A DNA stretch of 64,000 nt, taken from Dugong dugon. Lineage: Eukaryota > Chordata > Mammalia > Sirenia > Dugongidae. Shown here piece by piece: positions 34,660-46,149 of this stretch. The notes below the pieces were generated by a model. The model made no database searches. It had not been told where the DNA came from and saw nothing but the letters and a program-made list of their open reading frames with translations. The DNA is taken from contig CM057481.1 of assembly GCA_030035585.1 (NCBI GenBank), positions 5,171,128-5,235,127 of the forward strand, given 5' to 3'. The number at the start of each line of letters is the position of its first letter. Within the stretch, counting starts at the first letter, position 1. The translations under genes and the position numbers were made by a program.

Positions 34660-35323
34660 TGGCCTCCTGTCCACTGCATTGGTTTCCTCTGGTTGTCAAA
34701 CAAAGGTCCACAAACTCGGTGGCTTAAAACAAACCAAAACCAAACCTGCTGCTGTCGAGTCGATTCTGACTCACAGTGACCCTTTAGGACAGAGCAGAAC
34801 TGCCCCATAGGCTTTCCAGGGCTGTAATCTTTATGGAAGCAGACCACCACATCCTTCTCCCTGGAAGCAGCTGGAGGATTTGAATTGCGGACCTTGCAGT
34901 TAGTAGCTGAGAGCTTAACCACTGCACCACCAGGGCTCCTGGGATTAAAACAACAGGAATTTATTCTCTCACAGTTCTGGAGGCGAGGAGTCTGAAATCA
35001 GGGTGTTGGCAGTGCCACCCTCCCTCCAAAGTCTCTGGAGGAGAATCTGTTCCATGTCCCTTGCCTGTCCTCTGGTGGTTGCCAGCAATCCTTAGTGTTC
35101 TTGGCTTTTCGGCACATTAATCTCTGCCTCCGTCTTCCTTCTGTGTGTGTGTCCATAGTTCCTTCTTATAAGGATACCAGTCATTGGCTTAGGACCTACC
35201 ATAATCAATATGATCTAATCTTTAAACTTGATTACATATGCAAACGTATTATTTCCAAATAAGGTCACATTCACAGGTTCCAGGTGGACATGAATTCTGG
35301 CTGAACACTAATCAACCCAGCAC
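34660..35323 (-). repeat. MaLR LTR (MLT1-like), split by a SINE
   Basis: Plus-strand text GGTCCACAAACTCGGTGGCT, then AATTTATTCTCTCACAGTTC, TGGAGGCGAGGAGTCTGAAA, TCTTATAAGGATACCAGTCA and CCAAATAAGGTCACATTCAC is the complement of MLT1-type LTRs. A SINE interrupts it at 34733-34944. Its distal end runs directly into the minisatellite at 35324. Confidence 0.78.
34733..34944 (-). repeat. AfroSINE, long subtype, inside LTR
   Basis: Full length: AAACCAAAACCAAACCTGCT tail, GTAATCTTTATGGAAGCAGA module, CACTGCACCACCAGGGCTCC head. Nine-bp duplication TTAAAACAA at 34724-34732 and 34945-34953. Confidence 0.95.
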
Positions 35324-35586
35324 ACCTATCTTATTCTAGAATACCTATCTCTAGAGAATGCCTATCTCTAGAGAGCACCTATCTTCTTCTAGAACACCTA
35401 GCTCTAGAGAATGCCTATCTCTAGAGAGTGCCTATCTTATTCTAAAACACTTAGCTCTGAAGAATGCCTATCTCTAGAGAGCACCCATCTCTAGACAACA
35501 CCTATCTTATTCTAGAACACCTATTTCTAGAGAATGCCTATCTCTAGAGAATGCCTATCTCTAGAGAACACCCATCTCTAAAGAAT
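35324..35586. repeat. 17/19-bp minisatellite
   Basis: Fifteen units: eleven of 17 bp with the perfect palindrome TCTCTAGAGA at their core, and four of 19 bp (core TTATTCTAGAAC). The order is 19-17-17 three times, one extra 17, then 19 followed by four 17s, so a 53-bp higher-order block can be seen. The lengths sum exactly to 263 bp. Confidence 0.95.
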
Positions 35587-36564
35587 AAATGAGCATTTTT
35601 ATTCTAAAGAATGAGCAAGTAGCAGCACATGCTCTACTCTCTGCACAAAATAGTGTTAGGCTGTCTCTGAAATGCTCAAGGTTGATGCTCAGGCCCAACT
35701 GGATCATCCCCTACTCAATTCAAACACCACTTACTTTTCAAAGTCTTGCCTCACTTAACCTCTCCACACACACAGGCCCAACCCGAGTCAGATATAGATA
35801 GGTCTTCCTCTTGGCACCCCCAACACATTTTAGTACCTTTGTTATGCAGAGGTTTATACCTCCATCTCTCTTCCTATCGTATTTGAACACACCTTTCTGG
35901 GGCAAGGACTCAACCTTCTTTGGGTCTTACAATGTGTCATGGCCCTATATCCAGCCACCTAATGAGCAGAAACTATCTGCTGAATCTAATGGACATTGGT
36001 TGACAGGTACTACTGATGTGATTATATATGCAATTGTAACACGCTACCTGGACATTTAATGGTAAGAGTTCTGATTATATTACAAAAAAAGGAATACAGT
36101 GTCAAGTTTAAGGACATCTCATGGGTAATAAGTAGAAGCATTTGAATTTTCTCTTACCTAAAATATATTATTTCCCATCACCAAACCTAATGGAAACATA
36201 AAAATCACTTATTCTAACAAGAGCTGGATAAGTATTAAATTCCAGATTCCTCATATACTAATCATTTATACATCTTGCTAAAAGGTTAGACCTTGATATG
36301 ATGCCTGGCTCTCCATAAAACTGAAACATCTGATGTAATGAATGAGTAAATTATGCTTATAGCATCCGTCCATTGTTAATCTTTTTTTCCCAAGGAATAG
36401 CAATCAATTCATAAAATTGCTTAGTCTTATCTCCAATTGCTATAAAAACAACTATTACTAAGAGGACTGGGGAGATATTCAGCAAGAAAATGTACAACAT
36501 ACAAAAACATTTAATATGTGCTTTTGCCATAAAGTTTTCACTTCTGATTCTTTTTACAGTATAG
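35587..36564. other. Unassigned sequence, no gene seen
   Basis: AT-rich without recognised repeats. The frame at 35,811-36,059 has no splice support. Confidence 0.4.
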
Positions 36565-36705
36565 TAATAACAACAGCTAATAACTATTAAACGTGTCACA
36601 CACTGTACTTAGGTCATTTTCTATGAATTATTTCATTCAATTCTATGGAGTTTAGTAATTTTGTTATTCACATTTTATAGCTGAAAACCCCTAACTGAAA
36701 ACTTA
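36565..36705 (+). repeat. MIR fragment
   Basis: ACACACTGTACTTAGGTCAT, TATTTCATTCAATTCTATGG and CATTTTATAGCTGAAAACCC follow MIR order. Confidence 0.7.
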
Positions 36706-36932
36706 TACAAAGATGTATTACTGCCAAGTTGTGCAGTGGAAATTTGAACACTGGTTTGTCCAATTCCATGGGACATGCTCTTTATCACTACCAAAATCTC
36801 TATTCCATGCGTCTCATAAATCGCCAATGTCTGTTTCAAATTTTAACGTTATCTGCACCTTATGAGCAACAGAAAAGTCTTCTTCAAATCATTAACTACA
36901 CCACAAATATTGAAAATATTGAATCATTAAGC

Positions 36933-37141
36933 AGAGGTACCTGGTGGCACAGTAGATTAAGCACACGGCTGCTAACCAAAAGGTCAGCGTTTCGAACTCA
37001 CCAGCCGCTCCGCAGGAGAAAGATGGCAGTCTGCTTCTGTAAAGATTTACAACCCTGGAAACCCTATGGGGCAGTTCTGCTCTGTCCCACAGGCTTGCCA
37101 TGAGTCGAAACCGACTCGACGACAATGGGTTTTTTTTTTTT
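36933..37141 (+). repeat. AfroSINE, long subtype
   Basis: Head TACCTGGTGGCACAGTAGAT, module CAGTCTGCTTCTGTAAAGAT, tail CCGACTCGACGACAATGGGT plus T11. Confidence 0.93.
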
Positions 37142-37574
37142 TGTTTACCGCAAGGTAGCAAAAGGAAATTCATTACTTAATATTAATTACTGTTTAACAA
37201 TGAAATGTACACACACAAAAAATAAAAGTCAATATAGCACGGAATGCTCATTTTCCATCTACTTACCTTATGCACTGTCCACAATATAAAATGTATTTAT
37301 CTTCTGCCTGTATATGATGTAAACACCTCCTTTACGTCCTCCCATCAAAAAGTTCTTTATGAGATAGGGGTTCTAGCATAAATCCTCTTTACTTAAGGTG
37401 ATTCCACTGTACCTACAGCCTGAGAAAAGTACCCTATGCCATTCATGGTACTGAAGTTTTACTGAAATGATGCTACATCTGCCCTTGGTGGGAACCAAAA
37501 TGGTAGTCTCAGGGGAAGCATTAAAGCGCTTATTGGAATATTTTCCAGAATAAAACAAAGAAGGACCCCGCCTT
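37142..37574. other. Unassigned sequence
   Basis: AT-rich. It may include the 5' part of the LTR that follows, too decayed to assign. Confidence 0.35.
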
Positions 37575-37697
37575 AGAACCACACTCTGAATTCAGACTTC
37601 TAACCTCCTGAACTGTGAGAAAATAAATTTCTGTTGTTCAAAGCTCCCACTTGTAGTATTTCTGCTACAGCAGCACTAGGTACCTGAGATACCATAG
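37575..37697 (+). repeat. MLT1-type LTR 3' end
   Basis: CCTCCTGAACTGTGAGAAAA, TAAATTTCTGTTGTTC and the following TA-rich end are the 3' part of a MaLR LTR. Confidence 0.8.
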
Positions 37698-37744
37698 AAT
37701 ATAAAAATATTCTCATAAGCATTTAGGCCAACACGAAAGTCTAA

Positions 37745-38250
37745 ACAAAACACACTAGTCACCCCTGGTCTCCTTCTCCCCATGCCACTCCATGTCCCTG
37801 AGGGAACACAGTTTGCTTCACAGCTTTTTAGTCATTTTTCTAAGTGATTACACGTGCATATACAGAGACACACATACCTATAGAGGCTGGCGCTCACACA
37901 CATTTAAAAAACACAAATAGGATCATACTCCATATTGTTCTGCCACTTACTTTTGTCATTCAGCAATATATCAAACAATTGTCATTTCAGTGTACACAGA
38001 CTTAACATTATTTGCTGTGCCTAACAGTCCCAAGAGCCCTGCTGGCGCAGTGATTAAGAGCTCAGCTGCTAACCAAAAGATCGGCAGTTCAAATCCACCA
38101 GCTGCTCCTTAGAAACCCTATGGCGCAGTTCTTCCGTCCTATAGAGTCACTATGAGTCAGAACCGACTCAGTGGCAGCAGGTTTAATGGTCCTCATTTTC
38201 AGTGAACTGTATTTTATTTAACCATTCCCCTGTGGACTGATGACATGGCT
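37745..38250 (-). repeat. Old L1M fragment, split by a SINE
   Basis: AATAGGATCATACTCCATAT, TTCTGCCACTTACTTTTGTC and CAGCAATATATCAAACAATT, then after the SINE TTTATTTAACCATTCCCCTG, follow reversed L1M order. Confidence 0.65.
38030..38185 (+). repeat. AfroSINE, short subtype, inside L1M
   Basis: AGAGCCCTGCTGGCGCAGTG head, GGCAGTTCAAATCCACC B-box region, GAGTCAGAACCGACTCAGTG tail. Confidence 0.93.
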
Positions 38251-39508
38251 TGACTGTGTCCACGTAAAAGCACAGCAACTGTCTCCAAAATCCAATCATT
38301 CTCCGAGCAGTTTCATCTGAGAGATATAAAGAAACATTACCACGCCTTCTGAAGAAGACAGTTCCGAGATCTAAAAATTTTGGGAATTGAATACAGCATC
38401 TATTAATTTCCTTGACAAAAAAAAAAAAAAATCACTCTCTAGCAAAAGCCTGGCATACGCACAAAAGCCAACAGAAGGTTGCTGTTATTCAGAGAGCTTT
38501 GTTTCTGGTCAAATATTTAGAAGGGCATTTTAAAGGGAACAGTAGTCAACTATCAAAAACTACTTGAGTGAACAGTTTTCTCTTAGAATCTGCAAATGGC
38601 ACAATTCTGGCCCTAACGTGCGATGGTGAAGAGAGAGAGAATGAGAATAGGAACTGATCTCATACCATGGAGCTTTGTGGGAAACACACGGAGTATTTCA
38701 AGGGTCTGAGCTTTATCTGTTGCTGGGCCTCTCTGTTCAACCTGTCTTCTCTTTTGCACGTCCCCTCCACTTTGCATGTATCAGATGCTCCGGAGAAGGC
38801 AAACACAGCAGACCAGTCCCTGCTGTATATAACACATGTCCGTGACAGGCACAGGAACAATGAAGCATTTGCCTTTTGTCCTGGGGATAAGAGGCACGTG
38901 AGCCCTTCCAGAGCACACTCTCAGGTAGGGACCTGACACTGCCCCTCAGTGGGTCACTGCCATCTCTCACGCTCCATTTCTGGGTTTAGCGGCCTTCAAA
39001 GAATCAGGAAGCACGTACACTTCCAAGATGCAATAGCAACCACCCCAACTCACTGTACTTGCATTCCAAGCCATCTGCCGCACACAATGATAGCCGGAGA
39101 GGTTGTCACAACAAGGAACACGTGAAGTCCACTGCCTGGTCGGGGCCGGTGCCAGAAGGCAGTCTGGCAGAGCTCTGCCCCATCACCGAAGCCAGAGGGG
39201 GGCTTCAACAGTGCCCAGAGGAAGAAAAACAATGGAAGCTGAACAATAGTATGGGAAAAACTATGAAACTTGCTAGAAGGTACGCCCCTTGCCTCATCAT
39301 CCTCCCAGTGAGGTTCCCCCATTCCACAGCACGTGAGGGAAACACCATCTCCCCCTCCCCTACAGCTTTGTAGCTGGGGGATTTTAAGAACACAAACTAA
39401 GATTCCCAAAATACTTCCAGCATCAAACAAATGAAGTTTCTTAAAATCCTCGATTTCTCAGATCAACTAATTTTAGTGATGGAATAAACACACTTAAAAT
39501 GAGATACA
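38251..39508. other. Unassigned sequence, no gene seen
   Basis: About 1.3 kb. An open frame at 38,667-38,936 ends near a CTCAG/GTAGGG donor-like site but lacks a clear acceptor. Opposite-strand frames overlap it, so it is not called. Confidence 0.4.
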
Positions 39509-39710
39509 CTAGGAGTCCCTGGGTGGCGCAAACAGTTAAACGCTCAACTACTACCAGAAAGTTAGCAGTCCAAACCCACCCATAGGCTCCCTGGAACACA
39601 GGACTGACGATCTGCTTCCAAAAGGTCACAGCCTTGAAAACCCTATGCAGCAGTTCTACTCTGCACACATGGGGCCTCCACGAGTCGGAACTGACTCAAG
39701 GGCAATTAAC
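39509..39710 (+). repeat. AfroSINE, hybrid long subtype
   Basis: Head GAGTCCCTGGGTGGCGCAAA. The interior CGATCTGCTTCCAAAAGGTC mixes the long module with the RTE-module style, and the tail is CCACGAGTCGGAACTGACTC. Confidence 0.9.
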
Positions 39711-39775
39711 ACTAGCAACACACGTGTTTAGTAAAATGAGATTACTGTATTTCCTCATGATTATGATTATCATAA

Positions 39776-39969
39776 GGAGACCTGGTGGTGCAGTCGTTAA
39801 GTGCTCCACTGTTAACCAAACGGTGAGCGTTCACACCCAACAGCCACTCTGTGGGAGAAAAGACCTGGTGATCTGCTCCCAGAAAGATTACAGCCTACCC
39901 TATGAGGTAGTTCTACTCTGTCTTAAAGGGTTGCTAGGAGTCAGAATCCACTCGATGGCACACAACAAG
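39776..39969 (+). repeat. AfroSINE, hybrid long subtype
   Basis: GAGACCTGGTGGTGCAGTCG head, AGACCTGGTGATCTGCTCCC interior, AGTCAGAATCCACTCGATGG tail. It lies 65 bp after another SINE in the same orientation. Confidence 0.9.
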
Positions 39970-41522
39970 AACATGAGTATTCTACTAGTTTGTCTTCCTC
40001 AATTTCTTGGGAGAATTCTTCACCGTCAATAAATCTAAGTATTCTTTGCCATAATTCCCCATGCCACGTCACTTGGGCTACCCAGAAACGGCCCTGGGAG
40101 AAGCAGGTCCATGGCAATTCATACTTGCCCTTGCCACGTCAGCACTGGCACTCGTATTTCCAAGGACACTAGAGCCGTCAGCAACCTACGACAGACAGCA
40201 GGTCTTTCTAGCTACCCTACTAGACGACTGCCTGTTTATTTATTTGAAGTGTTCCCCCTAAGTCTTCTCCAAAGTGAATTTCACATAAGCACACAGTCTA
40301 CATTTTAAGTCAGACCATCATAAACATGCATCTAATACTGTTTAAAATTCTCTAGACCTTTTATATGATCCAATAAGCAAACTCTCTTCCACGTATATCC
40401 ATGTGTGTATGAATACATATAGCTGCAACTCTTTATTATAGATGATGATGGGGGGCGGTTATCTCATGCCCCCAAAATAGGTAATTCCAATTGCCAAAAC
40501 CACGTCTGGGTGGTATTAGAGATCTTTGTTACAGCAGGCCCAAATTTGAATGGTAGAATGTTTTTCTTAGGTTAACAGTAAATACAGTATTCATTCCTAG
40601 AACATAAAATCCAGAGTGATGAATTATTTCGGTGAAAAGAGTCTTCAAGTGGAAATCAGGCTATGGTTCTGCCTTTGCACCATCGGCATCTTATCCAAGG
40701 GCACATCCATTGCCAGATCTCAACCTCTGCCCATATTTTCCCTGATGAGCTGATTAGAGAGACAGGGCAGTTCACAAATAAGGCAAATATATCTAAAGTA
40801 TGCAAGTAAGTCAAGGTCAAGCCACCCTTAGAAGATTCTGCTACTGACAAGCCTCACACAAGATAACCCCGAAGAAGAAAGCTGAAATCAGGCAATGTTT
40901 ACTTTACAAGGCAATGACCCAGAAACAGGAAAAGGACACAGAATTTAAAGCAGCAGCTGATGAGGGCGATGAGAATCAAATTCTGCAAATGTAAGCGTAA
41001 ATCCTTTGGTATGGAAAACACGGGGTAGTGGTGGGGGTAAGAGATATTGGCTCCTTTCTTTTATTCAGAGTTGTCTGCATCCTGCGCAGTGAGGAGCCAG
41101 ATTAGACTGCTCCAATCTACCAAAGAGCTCCAGAACAGAGGGAAATTTGAAGAGCATTCCCGCCGTGCAGCTAATCACCGACAAAGCTCCAGACCTGCTT
41201 CCACAGCTGGTGGCCTCTGCCTCTCAGAGAAGATGGAGGAAGCCAAGGAAAGCAGGCCTCTGATGAGCTCGGGCTTCATCCAGGGCTGACTCCTCAAAGC
41301 GCTCCAGCTGGGATGACAAACGCCTGGATACACAGTCTAGGTTGCTGCGTGGAGACCTGCATGGTTGGCCAACACAGGGCCCTTTTTCGGCCCAAGGTCT
41401 CAAACAAATTTCCAGGGTGACACCTGCCTCAATCCTGTCTAACCCCTTGTAAAAGCTATAAAACTGGGTGGCAATTTTCCAGCAGGACAATTGTCTAAAT
41501 CCTAGCCCCTGCCTGTCGTTGG
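39970..41522. other. Unassigned sequence, no gene seen
   Basis: Frames at 40,111-40,308 and 41,047-41,289 show no recognised domain. A GA-rich segment lies at 40,870-40,980. Confidence 0.4.
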
Positions 41523-41818
41523 TACTGTTGTTAGCTACCATCAAGCTGGCCTTCGACTCCTGGCAGCCCTATGCACAACAGGAATGCTGCCCGGTCCTGC
41601 ACTGTCTCCATTTTCAGTTACAGATCAGACCACTGTGATCCATAGGGTTGAGTTTCAGAAGTAGGTCACCAGGCCTTTTTTCCTACTTTGTCTTAGTCTG
41701 GAAGCTCCAATGAAACCTGTTCAGGATCATAGGAACATGAAAGCCTCCACTGACAGGTAATCAAACCTGGGTCTCCCTCATGGAAGGTGAGAATTCTACC
41801 ACTGACCCACCATGCCCT
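41523..41818 (-). repeat. tRNA-Gly-headed SINE
   Basis: Full-length reverse copy: tail TACTGTTGTTAGCTACCATC at left, body TTAGTCTGGAAGCTCCAATG and CACCAGGCCTTTTTTCCTAC (RTE 5' module), and head GGAAGGTGAGAATTCTACCA at right. Confidence 0.88.
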
Positions 41819-42446
41819 GTAAATAATGTGAATCTGGCTAGAAACACCGATTACCCCAAGAGAGGCCTCTCTGTCTAGAGACAACATCCCTACCTGGTAA
41901 CCCACCTTCCCTGACAACCACCCCCAAAGACCTGAGGGAGAGAAAGTGATGTCAGCCAAAGCTCAGGAAGGTCAGATCGCCTCAGAAAGGGGGCTCAGTG
42001 GGGTGGGAGGCATGACTCCAAACCATGAAATTATTGAGGAGCTCTGCTTAATGACCTCAGCTAATAAGAAGCTTGCAAAAGCGGGTACCCAACTCCACTT
42101 TTGGCAGCACGTCTGAGCTTCCCACACCCGTCAACATAATGGCATGTGATTAAACTGTCTTATTCTGTTAGCCCCTTAGCAGTCATGGAAACAAAAAAAG
42201 TCATAATCCTACCATAAAGCTGTCATATTTTGAGGGCTATTTAACAAACCGATTTCCCAAAAAGGAGCAGGTATTGCTGCGCACTCATACACCACCCCCA
42301 CAAATGTTCCTCTAAGTGAATGCAAATTGGCCTCTAAAGAATTTGTCTAAATGTGTTAATAAAAAGATTTTTATGACCAACGAAGGGCCAAAGTCCTACT
42401 TAAAAAAATAATTCACGTTTTCCTAACTTCTCGTTCTTTTTCGTAG
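41819..42446. other. Unassigned sequence
   Basis: No repeat recognised. It ends in the strong pyrimidine tract of the candidate exon that follows. Confidence 0.4.
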
Positions 42447-42756
42447 TTGTACATAAATATGAAAGTTAACTGTTTCATTTTCTTTTCATTCCAACCACTA
42501 TGTTTGGGAGAAAGAAGGAGAATCAACCAGCATCTTCCAAGAGGGTCCCAAAGCCACTTTTCTGCAAGCCAGGCCAGGCCCCCTCCAGTTGTGCCCCCGA
42601 GCTCACTGGGGCCTTTACAAATTCATCTGGAAGGTGAACTCCTAAGCACTACCTGGGAGGCTCAGTTAGCATCGTTCCATGAACCTGCTGGCATGACCGT
42701 GAACATGGCTAACACAGATAGCACACATGCCCTCCGCCGCAAATCCAGGTCTGCAG
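42447..42756 (+). other. Candidate 310-nt exon, gene unknown
   Basis: A good acceptor (CTTCTCGTTCTTTTTCGTAG) is followed by 310 nt open in one frame and then a TCTGCAG/GTATGC donor. The peptide is basic and proline/serine-rich in the middle (ARPPPVVPPSSLGP) and ends RRKSRSAG. There is no domain I know. Open length and splice signals together are suggestive, but chance is not excluded. Confidence 0.25.
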
Positions 42757-42946
42757 GTATGCTGGGGAAGGGCTACATGCCATTTTGAGGTGCCACTGGA
42801 GGCCCTCTAAAGCAAGTTTCAGATAAGCCAAATAATGGATTTTCAGGTTAAATAATTCCCAATACTTCCTTCAAATTTGGTGAACATCTACTAGGTGTTT
42901 TCCTCTCAACAGGAAATAAACAGAAAATTTGTTTCATTTCAATGTA
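42757..42946. other. Unassigned flank of Tigger element
   Basis: Short spacer ending in the TA dinucleotide target (42945-42946) of the Tigger insertion. Confidence 0.5.
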
Positions 42947-43083
42947 CAGGCAGACCTCAGAGATATTGCAGGTTCGGCTCCAGACTACTGCAATAAAGCG
43001 AGTATCGCAATAAAGCAAGTCACACGAATTTTCTGGTTTCCCAGTGCATGTAAAAGTTATGTTTACACTATACTGCAGTCTAC

Positions 43084-43251
43084 TAGGAGCCCCAGGCGTG
43101 CAGCAGTTAAGAGCTTAGCTGCAAATCAAAAGGTCAGTAGTTCGAATCCACCAGCTGCTCCTTGGAAACCCTATAAGGCAGATCTACTCTCTCCTATAGG
43201 GCCACTAGGAGTCAGAATCGACTTGATGGCAATGGGGTTTTTTTTTTTTTT
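43084..43251 (+). repeat. AfroSINE, short subtype, inside Tigger1
   Basis: AGGAGCCCCAGGCGTGCAGC head, CAGTAGTTCGAATCCACCAG B-box region, AATCGACTTGATGGCAATGG tail and T13. The flanks G(C/T)AGTCTA on both sides are the duplication. Confidence 0.93.
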
Positions 43252-43329
43252 GTAGTCTATGAAGTATGCAATAGCATTATGTCTAAAAAAACAATGTACA
43301 TACCTTCATTAAAAACTACTTTATTGCTC

Positions 43330-45130
43330 AAAAATGCTGACCAACATCTGAGCTTTCAGCAAGTCATAATCTTTTTGCTGGTGGAGGGTCTTGCCTTGAT
43401 GTTGATGGCTGCTGACTGATTGAGGTGGTGGTTACTGATGGTTGGGGTGGCTGTGGCAATTTCTTAAAATAAGACAACAATGAAGTTTGCCACATCGATT
43501 GACTCTTCCTTTCAGGAAAGGATTTCTTTGTCGCATGCAATGCTGGTTAACAGCCTTTTACTCATAATAGAACTTCTTTCAAAACTGGAGTCAGTTCTCT
43601 CAAACCCTGCCGCTGTTTTATCAACTAAGTTAATGTGATATTCTAAATCCCGTGTCGTTATTTCAACAATGTTCACAGCATCTTCACCAGGAATAGATTC
43701 TATCTCAAGAAATCACTTTCTTTGCTCATACATAAGCCGCAGCTCCTCATCCCTTAAAGTCTTATCGTGAGTTTGCAGCAAGTTAGTCACATCTTCAGGC
43801 TCCACTTTTAATTCTAGTTCTCCTGCTGTTTCCACCACATGTCCAGTTACGTCCTCCACTGAAGTCTTCAACCCCTCAAGGTCAGCCATGAGGGTTGGAA
43901 TCAACTTCTTCCAAACTCCTGTTACTATTGACACTGTGACCTCCTTCCCGAATCACAAATGTTCTTAACGACATCTAAAACGGTGAATACTTTCCAGAGG
44001 TTTTCAATTTACTTTGCCCAGTTATATCACAGGAATCACTATCTATGGCAGCTATAACCTTATGAAATGTATTTCTTAAATAATAAGCCTTGAAAGTCAA
44101 AATTACCCCTTGATCCATGGGCTGTAGAATGGATATTGTATTAGCAGGCACGAAAACAATATTGATGTGCTTGTACAACTCCATCAGAGCTCTTGGGTGA
44201 CCAGGTGCATTGTCAATGAGCAGTAATATTTTGAAAGGAATCTTCTTTTCTGAGCAGTAGGTCTCAAGAGTAGGCTTAAAATATTCAGTAAACCATGTTA
44301 TAAACAGATGGGCTGTTATCCAGGCTTTGCTGCTCCATTTATATAGCACAGGCAGAGTAGATTTAGCGTAATACTTAAGGGCCCTAGAATTTTTCAGAAT
44401 GGTAAATGAGCATTGGCTTCTACTTAAAGTCACTAGCTCTACTGGCCCTTAACAAGAGAGTGTGCCCGTCCTTTGAAGCTCTGAAGCCAGGCACTGACTT
44501 CTCTCTAGCCACGAAAGTCCTAGGTGGCATCTTCTTCCACATAAGGCTGTTTCATCTACATTGAAAATCTGTTGTTTAGTGTAGCCGCCTTCATCAATTA
44601 TCTCAGCTAGATCTTCTGGATAACCTGCTGCAGCGTCTACATCAGCACTTGCTGCTTCGCCTTCCACTTTTATGTTACACAGACGGCTTCTTTCCTTAAA
44701 CTTCATGAACCAACCTCTGCGAGCTTCAAACTTTTCTTCTGCAGCTTCCTCACTTCTTTCAGCCTTCATAGAATTGAAGAGGGTTAGCGCCTTCCTCTCG
44801 ATTAGGCTTTGGCTTAAGGGAATGTTGTGGCTGGTTTGATCGTCTATCTAGACCACTGAAACTCTGTCCATATCAGCAATAAGGCTGTTTTGCTTTCTTA
44901 CCATCTGTGCGTTCCCTGGAGGAGCACTTCCAATATCCTTCAAGAATCTTCCCTGTGCATATACACAACTTGGCTAACTGGTTGGCGCAACTGGACTATC
45001 TTTCCGCCTTTCTTGGCTTTCGACATGCCTTCCTCACTAAGCTTAATCATTTCTAGCTTTTGATTTAAAGTGAGAGATGTACGATTCTTCGTTTTACTTG
45101 AACACTTGAAGGCAACTGTAGGGTTATTAA
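43330..45130 (-). pseudogene. Tigger1 transposase, inactivated
   Basis: A pogo-type DDE transposase (N-terminal helix-turn-helix and CENP-B-like DNA binding, then the catalytic domain). Seen: LTLNQKLEMIKLSEEGMSKA near 45,060 (DNA binding), IFNVDETAL near 44,550 (first catalytic Asp), [20 protein letters not shown] near 44,190 (second catalytic Asp), [12 protein letters not shown] near 44,120, and VWKKLIPTLMADLEGLKTSV near 43,900. The frame is cut into at least four pieces (44940-45233, 44449-44769, 43975-44433, 43713-43934), so it is dead. It is a molecular fossil, not a host gene. Confidence 0.95.
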
Positions 45131-45572
45131 CTGACCTAACTTCAATATTGTCATGTTTCAGGGAATAAGGAGGCCTGAGGAGAGGAAGAGACACAGCGGA
45201 ATGGCCGTTCAGTAGAGCAGTCAGAACACACACATTTATCCACTAAGTTCACTGTCTTATGTGGGCATGGTTCATGGAGCCCCAGAACAATTATAATAGT
45301 AACATCAAAGATCACTGATCACAGATCACCAAAACAGATACAACAGTAATGAAAAAGTTTGAAATATTGTGTGAATTACCAAAATGTGACACAGAGACAT
45401 GAAATGAGCACATGCTGTTGGAAAAATGGCGCCAAAAGACTTGCTCAACACAGAGTTGCCACAAACATTCAATTTGTAAAAATGTAGTATCTGCAACGTG
45501 CAGTAAAATGAGGGGTATGCCTATAGGTATTACCTAACTGGTGGAAGTAGAGGGCCAAACAATTCTTCGCAG

Positions 45573-45743
45573 TGTGTCTTAGTCTAGAAGCTCCCCCTGA
45601 AACCTCTGCAGCATCACAGCAACATACAAGCCCCCACTAACAGACAGTTGGTGTCTGTACATGAAGTACATGAAGTGCAATGGCTGGGAATCAAACCCAG
45701 GTCTCCCACATGGAAGGTGAGAATTCTAACCACCAATGCCATC
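45573..45743 (-). repeat. tRNA-Gly-headed SINE, 3'-shortened
   Basis: Reverse copy: body TTAGTCTAGAAGCTCCCCCT at left, then GGGAATCAAACCCAGGTCTC (B box complement) and GGAAGGTGAGAATTCTAACC (head). Confidence 0.85.
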
Positions 45744-45753
45744 AAGATAGCTA

Positions 45754-45967
45754 TTTAAAAAAAAAAAAAAAAAGGGCCATTGATTCCATCCCAACTCATA
45801 GCAACTCTGTATGACAGAGTACAACTGCCTCATAGGGTTTCCAAGCCTGTAATCTTTACGGAAGCAGACTATCACATCTTTTTCCCATGGAGAGGCTGGT
45901 GGGTTTGAACTGCCAACCTTTCGTTTAGTAGCCGAGTGTGTAACCACTGCACTACGAGTGCTCCTTT
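45754..45967 (-). repeat. AfroSINE, long subtype (stacked)
   Basis: A18-type tail, CTGTAATCTTTACGGAAGCA module, GTAACCACTGCACTACGAGT head. Near-perfect duplication AAGATAGCTA (45744-45753) and AAGATAGGTA (45968-45977). Confidence 0.94.
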
Positions 45968-45977
45968 AAGATAGGTA

Positions 45978-46149
45978 TAAAGCCAACAAAACACCAAGCA
46001 CATTGCCATCGAGTCGATTCTGACTCACAGCGGCCCTACACAACAGAGTAGAACTGCCCCATAGGGTTTCCAAGGAGTGGCTGGTGGATTCCAAATGCCG
46101 ATGTTCTGGTTAGCAGCCGAGCTCTTAACTGCTGTGCCACCAGGACTCC
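45978..46149 (-). repeat. AfroSINE, short subtype (stacked)
   Basis: TTGCCATCGAGTCGATTCTG tail and AACTGCTGTGCCACCAGGAC head. Flanked by AAGATAGGTA and AAGACAGGTG, so it appears to have used the target copy made by its left neighbour. Confidence 0.93.

Larger units (their letters stand above)
42947..45523 (-). mobile_element. Tigger1 DNA transposon, full length
   Basis: Terminal inverted repeats are present: CAGGCAGACCTCAGAGATAT at the left, and GAGGGGTATGCCTA at the right edge (complement of CAGGCATACCTC with one change). TA duplications lie at 42945-42946 and 45524-45525. Subtracting the inserted SINE leaves about 2.4 kb, the usual Tigger1 length. It is a pogo/Tc1-mariner class element, encoded on minus. 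An AfroSINE at 43084-43251 interrupts it. Confidence 0.95.

Noticed and set aside
38667-38936. 89-codon plus-strand frame ending at a GTAGGG donor-like site
   Set aside because: No convincing acceptor; opposite-strand frame of similar length; no recognised motif.
44940-45233. Host DNA-binding gene with helix-turn-helix on minus
   Set aside because: It is the N-terminal part of the Tigger1 transposase, lying between the transposon's inverted repeats.
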